Origin: an uncultured Alphaproteobacteria bacterium
GTDB taxonomy: Bacteria > Pseudomonadota > Alphaproteobacteria > Rhodobacterales > Rhodobacteraceae
Direction of reading: 5' to 3'
Assembly (NCBI GenBank): GCA_902580265.1
Contig: CACHJY010000002.1
Coordinates: forward strand, 1-64,000
DNA: 64,000 nt
The position numbers were made by a program, and so were the translations under genes. The notes beneath the pieces are model-generated. The model was not told the origin of the DNA and made no database searches. It saw only the letters and a program-made list of their open reading frames with translations. Positions 16,203-25,089 of the stretch are shown here, piece by piece. Positions within the stretch are counted from its first letter, which is position 1. Every line of letters begins with the position of its first letter.

Positions 16203-17585
16203 ATGACCCTTCCTCTAAGTTTCGTTTTTTTTGTGCTTCTGGGGTTATCTGTATATTTTTATTATCACGCAAAAAGCGGTATAGTTAGAAAAGCTGCATT
16301 ACTTAGCGATCGTACAAAAGCACTTCCGTCTCACTATGGACAACAATCCTTCCTCTGGGCTTTCATACCCTCTTTCCTAATATTATTGGTTCTGACAATC
16401 GGTGGGCCAAACTATATAGATCAAATTTTCTATAATAAAATTCAAGAATTAAATCCCACATTTAATGAATCTTTTGTAAGTCTTATCTTGGCAAAAGTTA
16501 TTAATGTCTCAAATGGAAAAATTTCCACTGGTGAAGAGAATATAATAATGCTCGCAAAGGACTATAAAATAGCTTTCGAGCAACTGCACTTTTATCGTGG
16601 ATTAGTGGTTATTTTATGCGCTGCGTTATTGGGAATGATTATTTCCTATAGACAGAAACCTGGCTCAAACGCAAGGGAACAGGTTGAAAAATTTATAGTT
16701 AATATTTTCTTCGCTTCAGCAGTTATTGCTATTTTTACAACGGTAGCCATTATATTAAGTCTATTTTTTGAAGCGTTGAGATTTTTTAATTTATATAATT
16801 TTTTTGATTTTATATTCGGACTTCATTGGGCTCCAAATGTAGCTATAAGAACAGATCAAGTGGCTGCTGAAGGTTCATTTGGCATGATACCTGTGCTATT
16901 AGGTACATTACTAATTTCTTTCATAGCAATGTGTGTGGCTATCCCAATTGGCCTTTTCTCTGCAATATATCTTGCGGAGTTTGCTACGCCTAAAATTCGA
17001 GATTTCGTAAAACCAACTTTGGAAATTTTAGCTGGTATTCCAACTGTTGTGTATGGATATTTTGCTGCTTTGACTGCCGCTCCATTTTTCCGGGAAATTG
17101 GTTTTTCACTGGGTTTAGATGTTTCATCTGAGTCAGCTATAGCAGCTGGTGCTGTAATGGGTATAATGATTATTCCGTTTATTTCCTCTTTATCCGACGA
17201 CGTTATTAGAGCTGTTCCGCAAAGCTTGCGAGACGGTTCAATGGGACTTGGTGCCACAAAAGCTGAAACAATTTACATCGTTATACTGCCCGCTGCTATT
17301 CCTGGTTTGGTCGGCGCGGTTCTCTTGGCCGTTAGTCGTGCTATCGGAGAGACAATGATTGTTGTAATGGCCGCGGGATTAAGCGCAAATTTGACAGTCA
17401 ATCCATTAGAGTCCGTAACAACCGTCACAGTTCAAATTGTTTCACTCCTTACTGGAGATACAGAGTTTGATGATATTAAAACCTTGTCAGCCTTTGGCCT
17501 AGGGCTAGCACTTTTCTTCTTTACCCTGTTACTCAATATTTTTGCTCTTTCTATATCGCGGAGGTTAGCTGAAAGATATGATTAG
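16203..17585 (+). CDS. pstC: Phosphate ABC transporter permease PstC
   Basis: Inner-membrane subunit of the Pst importer, 460 residues, longer than the E. coli protein (about 320) because of an extra N-terminal region of about 170 residues with additional hydrophobic segments. The permease domain proper begins near residue 220 (GSFGMIPVLLGTLLISFIAM) and includes IPIGLFSAIYLAEFA, GIPTVVYGYFA and the coupling loop VPQSLRDGSMGLGATKAETIYI. Its stop codon overlaps the start of pstA by 8 bases. It imports phosphate with PstA, PstB and PstS and, being poorly selective, probably also arsenate. Confidence 0.9.
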   Translation: MTLPLSFVFFVLLGLSVYFYYHAKSGIVRKAALLSDRTKALPSHYGQQSFLWAFIPSFLILLVLTIGGPNYIDQIFYNKIQELNPTFNESFVSLILAKVINVSNGKISTGEENIIMLAKDYKIAFEQLHFYRGLVVILCAALLGMIISYRQKPGSNAREQVEKFIVNIFFASAVIAIFTTVAIILSLFFEALRFFNLYNFFDFIFGLHWAPNVAIRTDQVAAEGSFGMIPVLLGTLLISFIAMCVAIPIGLFSAIYLAEFATPKIRDFVKPTLEILAGIPTVVYGYFAALTAAPFFREIGFSLGLDVSSESAIAAGAVMGIMIIPFISSLSDDVIRAVPQSLRDGSMGLGATKAETIYIVILPAAIPGLVGAVLLAVSRAIGETMIVVMAAGLSANLTVNPLESVTTVTVQIVSLLTGDTEFDDIKTLSAFGLGLALFFFTLLLNIFALSISRRLAERYD

Positions 17586-18843
17586 AAAAAGTATACAATC
17601 AAGAAGAGCCCGTGAAACCAGATTAAAGATCTATGGTATTACCTCCATTTGTTTTGCTCTTATTATGCTTGCAACGCTACTTATATCGATAGGGCTTAAT
17701 GGGTATAGCGCACTTCAGCAAGCCTACTTTAAGTTAGATATATCTGTAAACACGGAAAAGTTCGTTGATGACAGTGGGGCTCCTGACAACAATAAGATGA
17801 ATCTTTTTAACTGGGATGGTTTAGTGCAAAGCGCATTAAGAGAATTTTTTCCAGAGGTAAAAGATAGAGATGAAAAAAAAGAATTGTTTGCAATTATCTC
17901 TGCTAATGCTGGCTATGATCTAAAGGAAATTATTAAAAAGAAAGCCCTTGGTAGTGGCTCTCATACTTTGTCAGTTTGGCTTCATTTATCTGACGACGCA
18001 GATCAGTATTTAAAAGGTAGATTAAGCATTGATATTCCAGAGGAAGATAGAAGGATTAATAATAAGCAAATAGCATGGGTAAATAGCTTGGTGGAGAGAG
18101 ATATTGCAAAACTTAAATTTAACAAAACATTTTTCACATCTGCTGACTCCAGAGAGCCTGAGAGCGCTGGAATTCTCGGATCGGTTATTGGTTCAGCTTT
18201 AACCCTTTTCGTCACGATAATGTTTGCACTTCCACTGGCTGTTATGGCCGCGATATACCTCGAGTATTTTGCAAAACCTGGAAAGATAACAGACTTTATT
18301 GAAGTAAATGTTAACAACTTAGCGGCAGTCCCATCTATAGTATTTGGATTGCTTGGTTTATCAGTTTTTCTATCTACGTTTGGTCTTCCTAGATCAGCAC
18401 CTCTTGTCGGTGGACTTGTGTTAGGTTTGATGACGCTACCTACGATAATTATAGCCTCAAGAGCATCTATACGCTCTATTCCTCCATCTATACGAGAGGC
18501 TGCTTTGGGGCTGGGCGCTTCAAAAATGCAGGCAGCACTACATCATGTATTACCCCTAGCAACCCCTGGCATTTTAACGGGCACAATTATAGGTATGGCT
18601 CAAGCATTGGGCGAGACAGCACCTCTTTTAATGATTGGGATGGTGGCCTTTATAATTGATATTCCAACAACCTTTACCTCTAGTGCCACAGCCATGCCAG
18701 TTCAAATATATATGTGGTCTGACAGCGCAGAAAGAGCGTTTTATGAAAGGAGTTCTTTAGCTATACTATTCTTAGTGGCGTTTTTAATCTCAATGAATCT
18801 CTTAGCCGTTGTATTGAGGAAAAAATTCGAGAAGAAATGGTGA
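17578..18843 (+). CDS. pstA: Phosphate ABC transporter permease PstA
   Basis: Second Pst permease, 421 residues, again longer than the classical form through a roughly 170-residue extracytoplasmic segment after the first helix (about residues 45-195). The permease core has [50 protein letters not shown] and the coupling loop [20 protein letters not shown]. It overlaps pstC by 8 bases and is followed by pstB after 4 bases, so the unit is tightly coupled. Confidence 0.9.
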   Translation: MIRKSIQSRRARETRLKIYGITSICFALIMLATLLISIGLNGYSALQQAYFKLDISVNTEKFVDDSGAPDNNKMNLFNWDGLVQSALREFFPEVKDRDEKKELFAIISANAGYDLKEIIKKKALGSGSHTLSVWLHLSDDADQYLKGRLSIDIPEEDRRINNKQIAWVNSLVERDIAKLKFNKTFFTSADSREPESAGILGSVIGSALTLFVTIMFALPLAVMAAIYLEYFAKPGKITDFIEVNVNNLAAVPSIVFGLLGLSVFLSTFGLPRSAPLVGGLVLGLMTLPTIIIASRASIRSIPPSIREAALGLGASKMQAALHHVLPLATPGILTGTIIGMAQALGETAPLLMIGMVAFIIDIPTTFTSSATAMPVQIYMWSDSAERAFYERSSLAILFLVAFLISMNLLAVVLRKKFEKKW

Positions 18844-18847
18844 AATA

Positions 18848-19606
18848 ATGACTAGCAAATTTAGAACAAAAAAAGTTGAGGTATCTTACGGCGACAAAAA
18901 AGCGATAAGAGATATAAGCCTTGAAATAGAAAAAAATATAGTTACGGCGCTAATTGGTCCCTCTGGGTGTGGAAAATCAACTTTTTTGCGTTGTCTAAAT
19001 AGAATGAATGATGTCATAGAGAATTGCTCAATAAAAGGGAGTATACATCTTGATGAACAAGATATTTATGGGCCAGACATAGATCCTGTCGAACTCAGAG
19101 CACGCGTTGGAATGGTTTTTCAAAAGGCAAATCCGTTTCCGAAATCTATTTTTGACAACATTGCCTATGGCCCAAGAATTCATGGCTTGGCTAGTAATGA
19201 CAGCGAGTTGAAAGATATAGTCCACAATAGTTTGGAAAAAGCAGGACTTATGGATGAAGTCAAAGATCGGTTAAATGATCAAGCAACGGGGCTTTCAGGG
19301 GGTCAGCAACAGAGAATATGTATTGCCAGAGCCATTGCCGTTAGCCCTGAAGTTATTCTCATGGATGAACCCTGTTCTGCACTTGATCCGATCGCCACTG
19401 CAAAAATCGAAGAACTTATGAATGAACTATGTGAGTCTTATACCATAATTATTGTAACCCATTCAATGCAGCAAGCGGCACGTGTATCAAAGAAAACGGC
19501 CTTTTTTCATTTAGGAGACTTAATTGAATATAACGACACAGATAAAATTTTTACTCAACCCGAGAATCAAAAAACACAGGACTACATTACCGGGCGATTT
19601 GGATGA
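18848..19606 (+). CDS. pstB: Phosphate ABC transporter ATP-binding protein PstB
   Basis: ATPase of the Pst importer, 252 residues, full family length. Walker A is GPSGCGKST at residues 37-45, the signature is [14 protein letters not shown], Walker B is [13 protein letters not shown], and the H-loop is in [15 protein letters not shown]. The family motif [22 protein letters not shown] is present. It sits between pstA (4 bp) and phoU (12 bp). Confidence 0.95.
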   Translation: MTSKFRTKKVEVSYGDKKAIRDISLEIEKNIVTALIGPSGCGKSTFLRCLNRMNDVIENCSIKGSIHLDEQDIYGPDIDPVELRARVGMVFQKANPFPKSIFDNIAYGPRIHGLASNDSELKDIVHNSLEKAGLMDEVKDRLNDQATGLSGGQQQRICIARAIAVSPEVILMDEPCSALDPIATAKIEELMNELCESYTIIIVTHSMQQAARVSKKTAFFHLGDLIEYNDTDKIFTQPENQKTQDYITGRFG

Positions 19607-19618
19607 TAAGGAAATAGG

Positions 19619-20302
19619 ATGACTTTACATATTTCATCAGCATATAACGAAGACCTCATTTATATTAACAGTAAAATCGTGGAGATGGGTGGCTTGTGTG
19701 AGCAGATAATAAATAACACGAATCTGTCGATAAGGGATAATAACGTTCAACTTGCTGAAAAGGCTGTTCTTTTAGACGAGAAACTTGATTTTCTAGAAAA
19801 CGAAATCAACGAGTCCGTGATAAAAGCAATTGCTTTGAGACAACCTGTTGCCGATGATTTACGGGTTTTATTTTCGGCTATCAAGATTTCTGGAGCCTTT
19901 GAAAGGGTCGGTGATCTTTGCAAAAATATAGCAAAGCGCACCCAACTTCTAAGCGATGAATACCAGATAGACATAAGAAGAGAAATATTCGAGCTAGGTG
20001 AAAAAGTAAAAAAACAGCTTACTCGATCTATCAATTCATATACCAATCAAGATATTAAGTTAGCTACAAAAGTATGGAAAAATGATTATAAAATTGATCA
20101 AATGTATACTGATCTCTTTGAAAATCTTCTCGTATATTTAAAAAAGAAAAAACGAGTGGCCTCTGGTTCCCACCTCATGATTATAGCAAAAAATTATGAG
20201 CGCATCGGAGATCATACCACTCATATTGGAGAAATGACACACTTTGCAATAACAGGTGAGAATTTAGTGGCAATAAGACCAAAAGTTAACCTGCCTGTAT
20301 AG
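19619..20302 (+). CDS. phoU: Phosphate signalling protein PhoU
   Basis: PhoU, 227 residues, two three-helix repeats each with the metal-binding Glu/Asp pattern: ISGAFERVGDLCKNIAKR near residue 90 and IAKNYERIGDHTTHIGEM near 190. It links the Pst transporter to PhoR, keeping the sensor in phosphatase mode when phosphate is ample, and also acts with PhoB control. Starts at an ATG 12 bases after pstB with AGGAAATAGG ahead of it. Confidence 0.94.
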   Translation: MTLHISSAYNEDLIYINSKIVEMGGLCEQIINNTNLSIRDNNVQLAEKAVLLDEKLDFLENEINESVIKAIALRQPVADDLRVLFSAIKISGAFERVGDLCKNIAKRTQLLSDEYQIDIRREIFELGEKVKKQLTRSINSYTNQDIKLATKVWKNDYKIDQMYTDLFENLLVYLKKKKRVASGSHLMIIAKNYERIGDHTTHIGEMTHFAITGENLVAIRPKVNLPV

Positions 20303-20316
20303 AGGTTTTTTTAATA

Positions 20317-21012
20317 ATGAAACATAAAATTTTGCTTGTTGAAGATGATAAGGACATTCAAGAAATTATAGAATACAATTTTTCTAAGGAAGGCTACGAG
20401 GTAACTAAATGCTCTGATGGTGAAAGCGCTATTGACTTAGTTAGGCATGAGACACCGGACCTTGTCATTTTGGATTGGATGCTTCCAAATCTATCTGGTT
20501 CGGAAATATTAAGGCAAATACGTTCATCCAAGAAATTAAAAAAAATACCTGTCATAATGCTCACAGCGCGAACTGAAGAAAGTGATAAATTGAGAGCTTT
20601 CGACACCGGAGCTGATGACTATATAACCAAGCCCTTTTCAAACTCTGAATTAATTGCCCGAACGAAAGCTCTTCTTAGACGCGTGAGTGAAGACAGTTTT
20701 ACAGACACTTTAAATTTTCATGACATTGAATTAAACCGTGATAACAAAAGAGTATTTAGAGGTAAAAAGGAAATAAAATTAGGGCCTGTGGAATTTAAGT
20801 TACTTGAAGTTTTTCTAATGAGGCCAGGACAAGTATTTAACAGGGAGCAATTGTTAGATAAAGTCTGGGGCAATCAGATCTACGTTGAGGAAAGAACTGT
20901 TGATGTCCATGTGGGGCGTTTACGAAGAGCGCTCAATAGGGGTAAAGTGAAAAAGGATCCTATACGAACTGTAAGAAGTGCAGGTTATTCACTTAATGAA
21001 AACTATAGTTAG
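20317..21012 (+). CDS. phoB: Phosphate regulon response regulator PhoB
   Basis: OmpR/PhoB-class transcription factor, 231 residues. The receiver domain has the acidic pair DD at 10-11, the phospho-acceptor Asp53 (VILDWMLPN) and Lys in DDYITKPFSN; the C-terminal winged helix runs from about 135 with LGPVEFKLLEVF and EERTVDVHVGRLRRALN, and TVRSAGYSL at the end. Phosphorylated by PhoR it binds the 11 bp-phased Pho boxes, of which three arrays are visible in this window (1207, 7604 and 11345). It ends 7 bp before the convergent agt stop. Confidence 0.95.
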   Translation: MKHKILLVEDDKDIQEIIEYNFSKEGYEVTKCSDGESAIDLVRHETPDLVILDWMLPNLSGSEILRQIRSSKKLKKIPVIMLTARTEESDKLRAFDTGADDYITKPFSNSELIARTKALLRRVSEDSFTDTLNFHDIELNRDNKRVFRGKKEIKLGPVEFKLLEVFLMRPGQVFNREQLLDKVWGNQIYVEERTVDVHVGRLRRALNRGKVKKDPIRTVRSAGYSLNENYS

Positions 21013-21019
21013 CGACGTC

Positions 21020-22036
21020 TTATCCTATATGAAGGTAAGAAAAAAAATTTTCTGATGCTTTTTCCCAAGAAAACTTCTTTGCATGTTTAATAGCAGTCGA
21101 TGCACTAAGTGATTCTAATCCTCGTACTGCTTCAGCCAGATCTTCTCTTAGGATTCCTGCTTTCGATTTGCCGATAACATCTTTCGGACCGGAAACATTA
21201 TATGCGGCCACAGGGAGCCCACATGCCATTGCTTCGAGCAAGACCAATCCAAAAGTATCGGTTTTTGATGGAAAGACAAAATAATCACAGTCTTGATAAA
21301 TTTTTGCTATTTCCTCATGACTTTTATTTCCAAAAAATTTGACGTCTGGATATTTTTCTCTGAGCCTTTTTTCTTCTGGGCCACTGCCTATCATCCATTT
21401 TTCCCCATCCAGTTTTAGACCCAGGAACGCATCTAAATTTTTCTCTATCGCTAGTCGACTTGTGCACACATATACCTTTTTCTTTTTAGCAGTTCTTTTT
21501 TTTGGTTGAAATGTTGAAAGATCGACTCCCAAAGGCCATACTTCAGGTTTTCCCACATTCCATTTGATGAGATCTTCTTGAACTGTTTTAGAGGGAACAA
21601 GCACTCTCTCAGATTTTTTATGGAACCATCTCAGAAAAGCGTATGTCCAGGACAATGGGATTGCTGTTCGCGCTTTTATGTACTCTGGAAAGCGTGTTTG
21701 AAAAGCGGTTGTATAACGCATTTTATTTTTATGAGCGTACGAACGAGCAGCTATTCCGAGAGGACCTTCGGTGTTAAGATGGAGTGCGTCCGGTTTTAAA
21801 TCATCAAGGATAGCAAACACCTTCTTTCTTGCGAAAAGCGCCAATCTTATTTCTGGATAGGTTGGACAGGGAATATTTTTAAAGCGGTCGGGTCCGATAA
21901 CAAAAACATCGTGTCCCATCTTTCTAAGGTGTTTTACTGTTTGCTGGATACAAACGACTACTCCATTGACTTGAGGAGTCCACGCATCTGTTATAATAAC
22001 TATTTTTGCCAAATTAGCTCTGTTTAACGCCTTCAA
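21020..22036 (-). CDS. agt: Glycosyltransferase Agt for phosphate-starvation glycolipids
   Basis: GT-B fold, family GT4 glycosyltransferase of 338 residues. N-terminal acceptor half begins IVIITDAWTPQVNGVVV; the donor-binding half has VPSKTVQEDLIKWN, YVCTSRLAIEKNLDAFL and the GT4 signature KTDTFGLVLLEAMACGLPVAA with the Glu pair. It overlaps plcP by 23 bases. In marine heterotrophs this pair remodels membranes under phosphate starvation: PlcP releases diacylglycerol and Agt adds a sugar to it. Which sugar (glucose or glucuronate, one or two) cannot be read here. Placing it beside pho-pst genes supports the role; sequence alone would only say GT4. Confidence 0.82.
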   Translation of the reverse strand: MKALNRANLAKIVIITDAWTPQVNGVVVCIQQTVKHLRKMGHDVFVIGPDRFKNIPCPTYPEIRLALFARKKVFAILDDLKPDALHLNTEGPLGIAARSYAHKNKMRYTTAFQTRFPEYIKARTAIPLSWTYAFLRWFHKKSERVLVPSKTVQEDLIKWNVGKPEVWPLGVDLSTFQPKKRTAKKKKVYVCTSRLAIEKNLDAFLGLKLDGEKWMIGSGPEEKRLREKYPDVKFFGNKSHEEIAKIYQDCDYFVFPSKTDTFGLVLLEAMACGLPVAAYNVSGPKDVIGKSKAGILREDLAEAVRGLESLSASTAIKHAKKFSWEKASENFFSYLHIG

Positions 22037-22808
22037 CAGGCATCAATTTACCTTTTGTTTTAGTCCATTCGATTATCTCAAGTTTACCATCAAGATTCTC
22101 TACTAAGGCGGTCATTGATTCTACCCAGTCCCCATCATTGGCGTACATTATATCTTCAACCAGTTTCATCTCCGCTTTGTGAATATGACCACAAATTACG
22201 CCATCACAACCTCTTCGCCTTGTCTCCGTTGCTATAGACTTTTCAAAGGCAGACATGAATGAAACAGCTAACTTCACTTTTGATTTTAGGTATTGAGAAA
22301 GCGACCAATAGGGGAGTTTAAAGAGTCGTCGTATAGCATTAAAAACAGCGTTTGTTTTCAAAAGAAATACATACGCCCAGTCGCCAATATAGGCAAGCCA
22401 CCTTGCGTGCTGGATTACATTATCGAATAAATCGCCATGAACGACCCAGAATTTTTTGCCATCAGCCGTATAATGTATATCGTCATCCTTAACTTTTATA
22501 CCTCCCATCGTAAGACCTATAAAGTCCCTAGCCACTTCATCATGATTGCCGGGGATAAATATAATTTCAGTGCCTTTCTTTGCCTTCTCCAAAATCTTCT
22601 GTACAACATCATTATGCGTCTGTGGCCAGTACCATCGTTTAGACAGTTGCCATCCATCTACTATATCTCCTACCAGAAATATTTTTTCGCATTCTATGAT
22701 TTTTAGAAACTCTAAAAACTCCTTAGCTCTTGACCCTTTGGTTCCCAAGTGTATGTCGGAAACCCACACCGTTTTAAAAACCTTTGCTGTGTAACTAAGA
22801 TCATTCAT
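22014..22808 (-). CDS. plcP: PlcP, phospholipase C-type metallophosphoesterase for lipid remodelling
   Basis: Calcineurin-like metallophosphoesterase of about 264 residues, related to LpxH (UDP-2,3-diacylglucosamine hydrolase). Metal-binding motifs in order: SDIHLG with Asp18 and His20, GDIVDG, GNHDE, VHGD and GHIHKAE. In alphaproteobacteria this subgroup, located next to a GT4 glycosyltransferase, cuts the head group from phospholipids to give diacylglycerol when phosphate is scarce. The ATG at 22808 follows GGGAAA closely; a TTG at 22820 is less likely. A single half-site TTGTCAT (minus strand, 22838-22844) is the only Pho-like sequence upstream. Confidence 0.82.
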   Translation of the reverse strand: MNDLSYTAKVFKTVWVSDIHLGTKGSRAKEFLEFLKIIECEKIFLVGDIVDGWQLSKRWYWPQTHNDVVQKILEKAKKGTEIIFIPGNHDEVARDFIGLTMGGIKVKDDDIHYTADGKKFWVVHGDLFDNVIQHARWLAYIGDWAYVFLLKTNAVFNAIRRLFKLPYWSLSQYLKSKVKLAVSFMSAFEKSIATETRRRGCDGVICGHIHKAEMKLVEDIMYANDGDWVESMTALVENLDGKLEIIEWTKTKGKLMPVEGVKQS

Positions 22809-22956
22809 ATTTTTTCCCAATAAGCTCTCTGATTAAAATGACAATAAAAATAGGCGAATATATTTCGAATATTTTTCTGGGTCTTTAGTAGACTTTTTTG
22901 ACAATTCTTAATCGTGCTATAACATATTCTTTAAATCTCGGATTTGAAAGGAAAAT

Positions 22957-23586
22957 GTGAGAATAACCTTTCTTTTTATATTATCGAAAACAGGCTCAGT
23001 GTTTTTACTTTCTTCACTACTGGCTTCAGGTCTTGCGGCCGAAAATCTTACGTTTTGGAACCCATCAAAGAAGATTGGTGTTGAGGTTGTAATTCCCGAT
23101 TGGGCACTAGAAAAAAAAGTGGTGTCGAAAACAGAAAATGGCATCAAAGAAGATGGTAAGCTTTACTCAAATATCAAAATTTATCAATATGATGATGATC
23201 CCTCAACATGGAAAAAATTTTTTTCAATTCAAATTGAAGAGGGGGTAAATGATCCCATAAGAGTTTTCAAAGACATACAGCTAGATGTCTACTTAAACTA
23301 TTGCTACCGCGAGAGTTTAAAATACAAACTCGTTAAAGAAACAAATGAGCAAATAGTTTTTAATATATTCTGCCCAGAATATATTAAAAATAAATCTACA
23401 GGAGAAATAGCTGCGTTCTCGATGGTTAGGTTTAAAAACTATTTTGTAAAAATTTTCCAGCAGTGGCGAGGAGAAAAGATGCTAGCAAATGATAGGTCAA
23501 CTTGGGTTGCAAATGACGCAGAGCTGATTGAGGCAATTAAGTCCTTATCATCACTTAATATAAAATTTAAGGAAGGTAAAAAGTAA
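22957..23586 (+). CDS. Exported protein of unknown function
   Basis: A 209-residue protein that I do not recognise. It starts at a GTG and has an N-terminal signal peptide (hydrophobic residues 4-27, cleavage probably after SGLAA). The mature part is soluble, mixed alpha/beta by appearance, with two Cys in NYCYRES and NIFCPEY that could pair. Its stop overlaps the start of the PanE-like gene (TAATGA), so the two are co-transcribed. It is divergent from plcP across 148 bp. No function is proposed. Confidence 0.7.
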   Translation: MRITFLFILSKTGSVFLLSSLLASGLAAENLTFWNPSKKIGVEVVIPDWALEKKVVSKTENGIKEDGKLYSNIKIYQYDDDPSTWKKFFSIQIEEGVNDPIRVFKDIQLDVYLNYCYRESLKYKLVKETNEQIVFNIFCPEYIKNKSTGEIAAFSMVRFKNYFVKIFQQWRGEKMLANDRSTWVANDAELIEAIKSLSSLNIKFKEGKK

Positions 23587-24500
23587 TGAGAGTTTTGGTT
23601 TTAGGAGCGGGAGCAGTGGGAGGTTACTTTGGCGGGAGAATGGCTGAAGCGGGTATGGATGTTACCTTTCTTGTAAGAGAGAAAAAGAAACGAAAATTAG
23701 AAAAAACAGGTTTAGTAATAAAGAGTCCAAAGGGTGATTTATTCATAAAACCTAACCTTGTGACAACAGATAAGATCAGGGATGACTTTGATGTAATATT
23801 ATTTACAAATAAAGCTTACGATTTAGACGAAATTTTACAATTACCTTTTCCTGTAAAGGATGGGGCGTTAATTATCCCATTACTTAATGGCTATGCACAC
23901 ATGGAACAATTAAGCAAAAAGTTTGTAAATGCTCGCTCATTTGGAGGTATAGCCCACATCTTTTCCACGTTAAGCGAAGAGGGCGAAATTCACCATTTCA
24001 ATGATGTTCACTCTCTTACCTTCGGTCACTTAAGCAGCTCTGATGCATCACACGGCAGAAAATTTTTTGACGCTTGTAGTTCTGCAAACTTCTCAATTAA
24101 GTACTCGGATAACATCATTGTAGACCTTTGGCACAAGTGGGTACTTATAACCACCGTAGCGGGAGCCACTACTCTTTTTAATGCAACCATAGGAGAAATT
24201 GCGTCCTCTCAGCATGGAATATCATTTATTACTGATCTTCATGATGAGTGTATAAATATAGCAAAGTCAGAGAAAATTCAGGTTAGTGACGATGATTTAG
24301 CGCAACAAAGACGCTTTCTTTCTGACAAAGAATCTACATGGAACTCCTCTATGCGAAGGGATATGGTAAATAATTCAAAAATTGAATGCGCTCATATATT
24401 TTTAGAACTTATTAAGATTGCGGACAAAAACAACGTTCTGTGTCCCGCTTTAAAAACCGTAATGATAAATGGTGAAATATATATGCAGTCTCTAGTCTAA
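23586..24500 (+). CDS. Ketopantoate reductase family protein (PanE/ApbA)
   Basis: 304 residues with an N-terminal Rossmann fold starting VLVLGAGAVGGYFGGRMAE and a C-terminal helical domain containing HKWVLITTVAGATTLFN and ESTWNSSMRRDMVNNSKIE, where ESTWNSSMRRDM corresponds to the family's S-S-M-x-D substrate motif. PanE reduces 2-dehydropantoate to pantoate with NADPH in pantothenate synthesis; many paralogues act on other 2-oxo acids, and this gene is not near other pan genes. It overlaps the exported unknown upstream and the oppositely oriented PPOX gene downstream by 4 bases. Confidence 0.85.
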   Translation: MRVLVLGAGAVGGYFGGRMAEAGMDVTFLVREKKKRKLEKTGLVIKSPKGDLFIKPNLVTTDKIRDDFDVILFTNKAYDLDEILQLPFPVKDGALIIPLLNGYAHMEQLSKKFVNARSFGGIAHIFSTLSEEGEIHHFNDVHSLTFGHLSSSDASHGRKFFDACSSANFSIKYSDNIIVDLWHKWVLITTVAGATTLFNATIGEIASSQHGISFITDLHDECINIAKSEKIQVSDDDLAQQRRFLSDKESTWNSSMRRDMVNNSKIECAHIFLELIKIADKNNVLCPALKTVMINGEIYMQSLV

Positions 24501-25087
24501 GGTGCAATCCAGCTAGATTTATAATTATTAAAATCTAATAACATTCTCTCGTGGCCCGATGATTTTAAATAAAGATAATCTATTTGGGTTATTTTATTGT
24601 CGACAACACAAAAATTCTTTTTTCCCTCTTCACTCTGTTCCGATGTCGGGGTCTTTCCTTTTAACTCTATAGGCAAGCCATCGTCTTTTTCCTCAATATT
24701 GCTTGAAGGATTATATTTTGTTAAATAACATTTTCTTGATGAGAGTCCTGCCTTATCCCATGAATCATTCCATATAGAATCGTCGTAATGGATACTAGAA
24801 ATTGTCTTTATCCTTAACTGCGTTTTCAGTTTATAACTATATACCAAACAGACTGTGTTTGGGTTTTTCTTGATATCACCAAGTTTTGGACTTCTGTAAT
24901 CTGTGTGAAAACGAAGAATATTTTTATCTTTATCAAAATTTCTTAAAACAACACTTCTTGCTTCCACTCCCTCCTTTCCAATGGTACAAAAAGTCATAAT
25001 GTGGAAATCATGATCTCTCTCTTTCGCCCCGTTTTCCAATAGCTCACTGACTTTTATAAAAATATCGTTATTCATTTTCAATTCCAT
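24497..25087 (-). CDS. Pyridoxamine 5'-phosphate oxidase-like FMN-binding protein
   Basis: About 192-196 residues with the split-barrel flavin-binding pattern EARSVVLRNFDKDKNILRFHTDYRSPK, followed by TVCLVYSYKLKTQLRIK. These are the FMN phosphate and isoalloxazine contacts of the PNPOx family. The C-terminal third lacks the full RLxP-type PdxH ending, so I do not call it PdxH. Two in-frame ATGs (25087, 25075) are possible; the divergent MFS gene starts at 25090, leaving almost no spacer. Confidence 0.75.
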   Translation of the reverse strand: MELKMNNDIFIKVSELLENGAKERDHDFHIMTFCTIGKEGVEARSVVLRNFDKDKNILRFHTDYRSPKLGDIKKNPNTVCLVYSYKLKTQLRIKTISSIHYDDSIWNDSWDKAGLSSRKCYLTKYNPSSNIEEKDDGLPIELKGKTPTSEQSEEGKKNFCVVDNKITQIDYLYLKSSGHERMLLDFNNYKSSWIAP

Positions 25088-25089
25088 TA

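Noticed and set aside
22838..22844. Pho box before plcP
   Set aside because: Only one unit, TTGTCAT on the minus strand; the positions 11 bp to each side match at two of seven bases.
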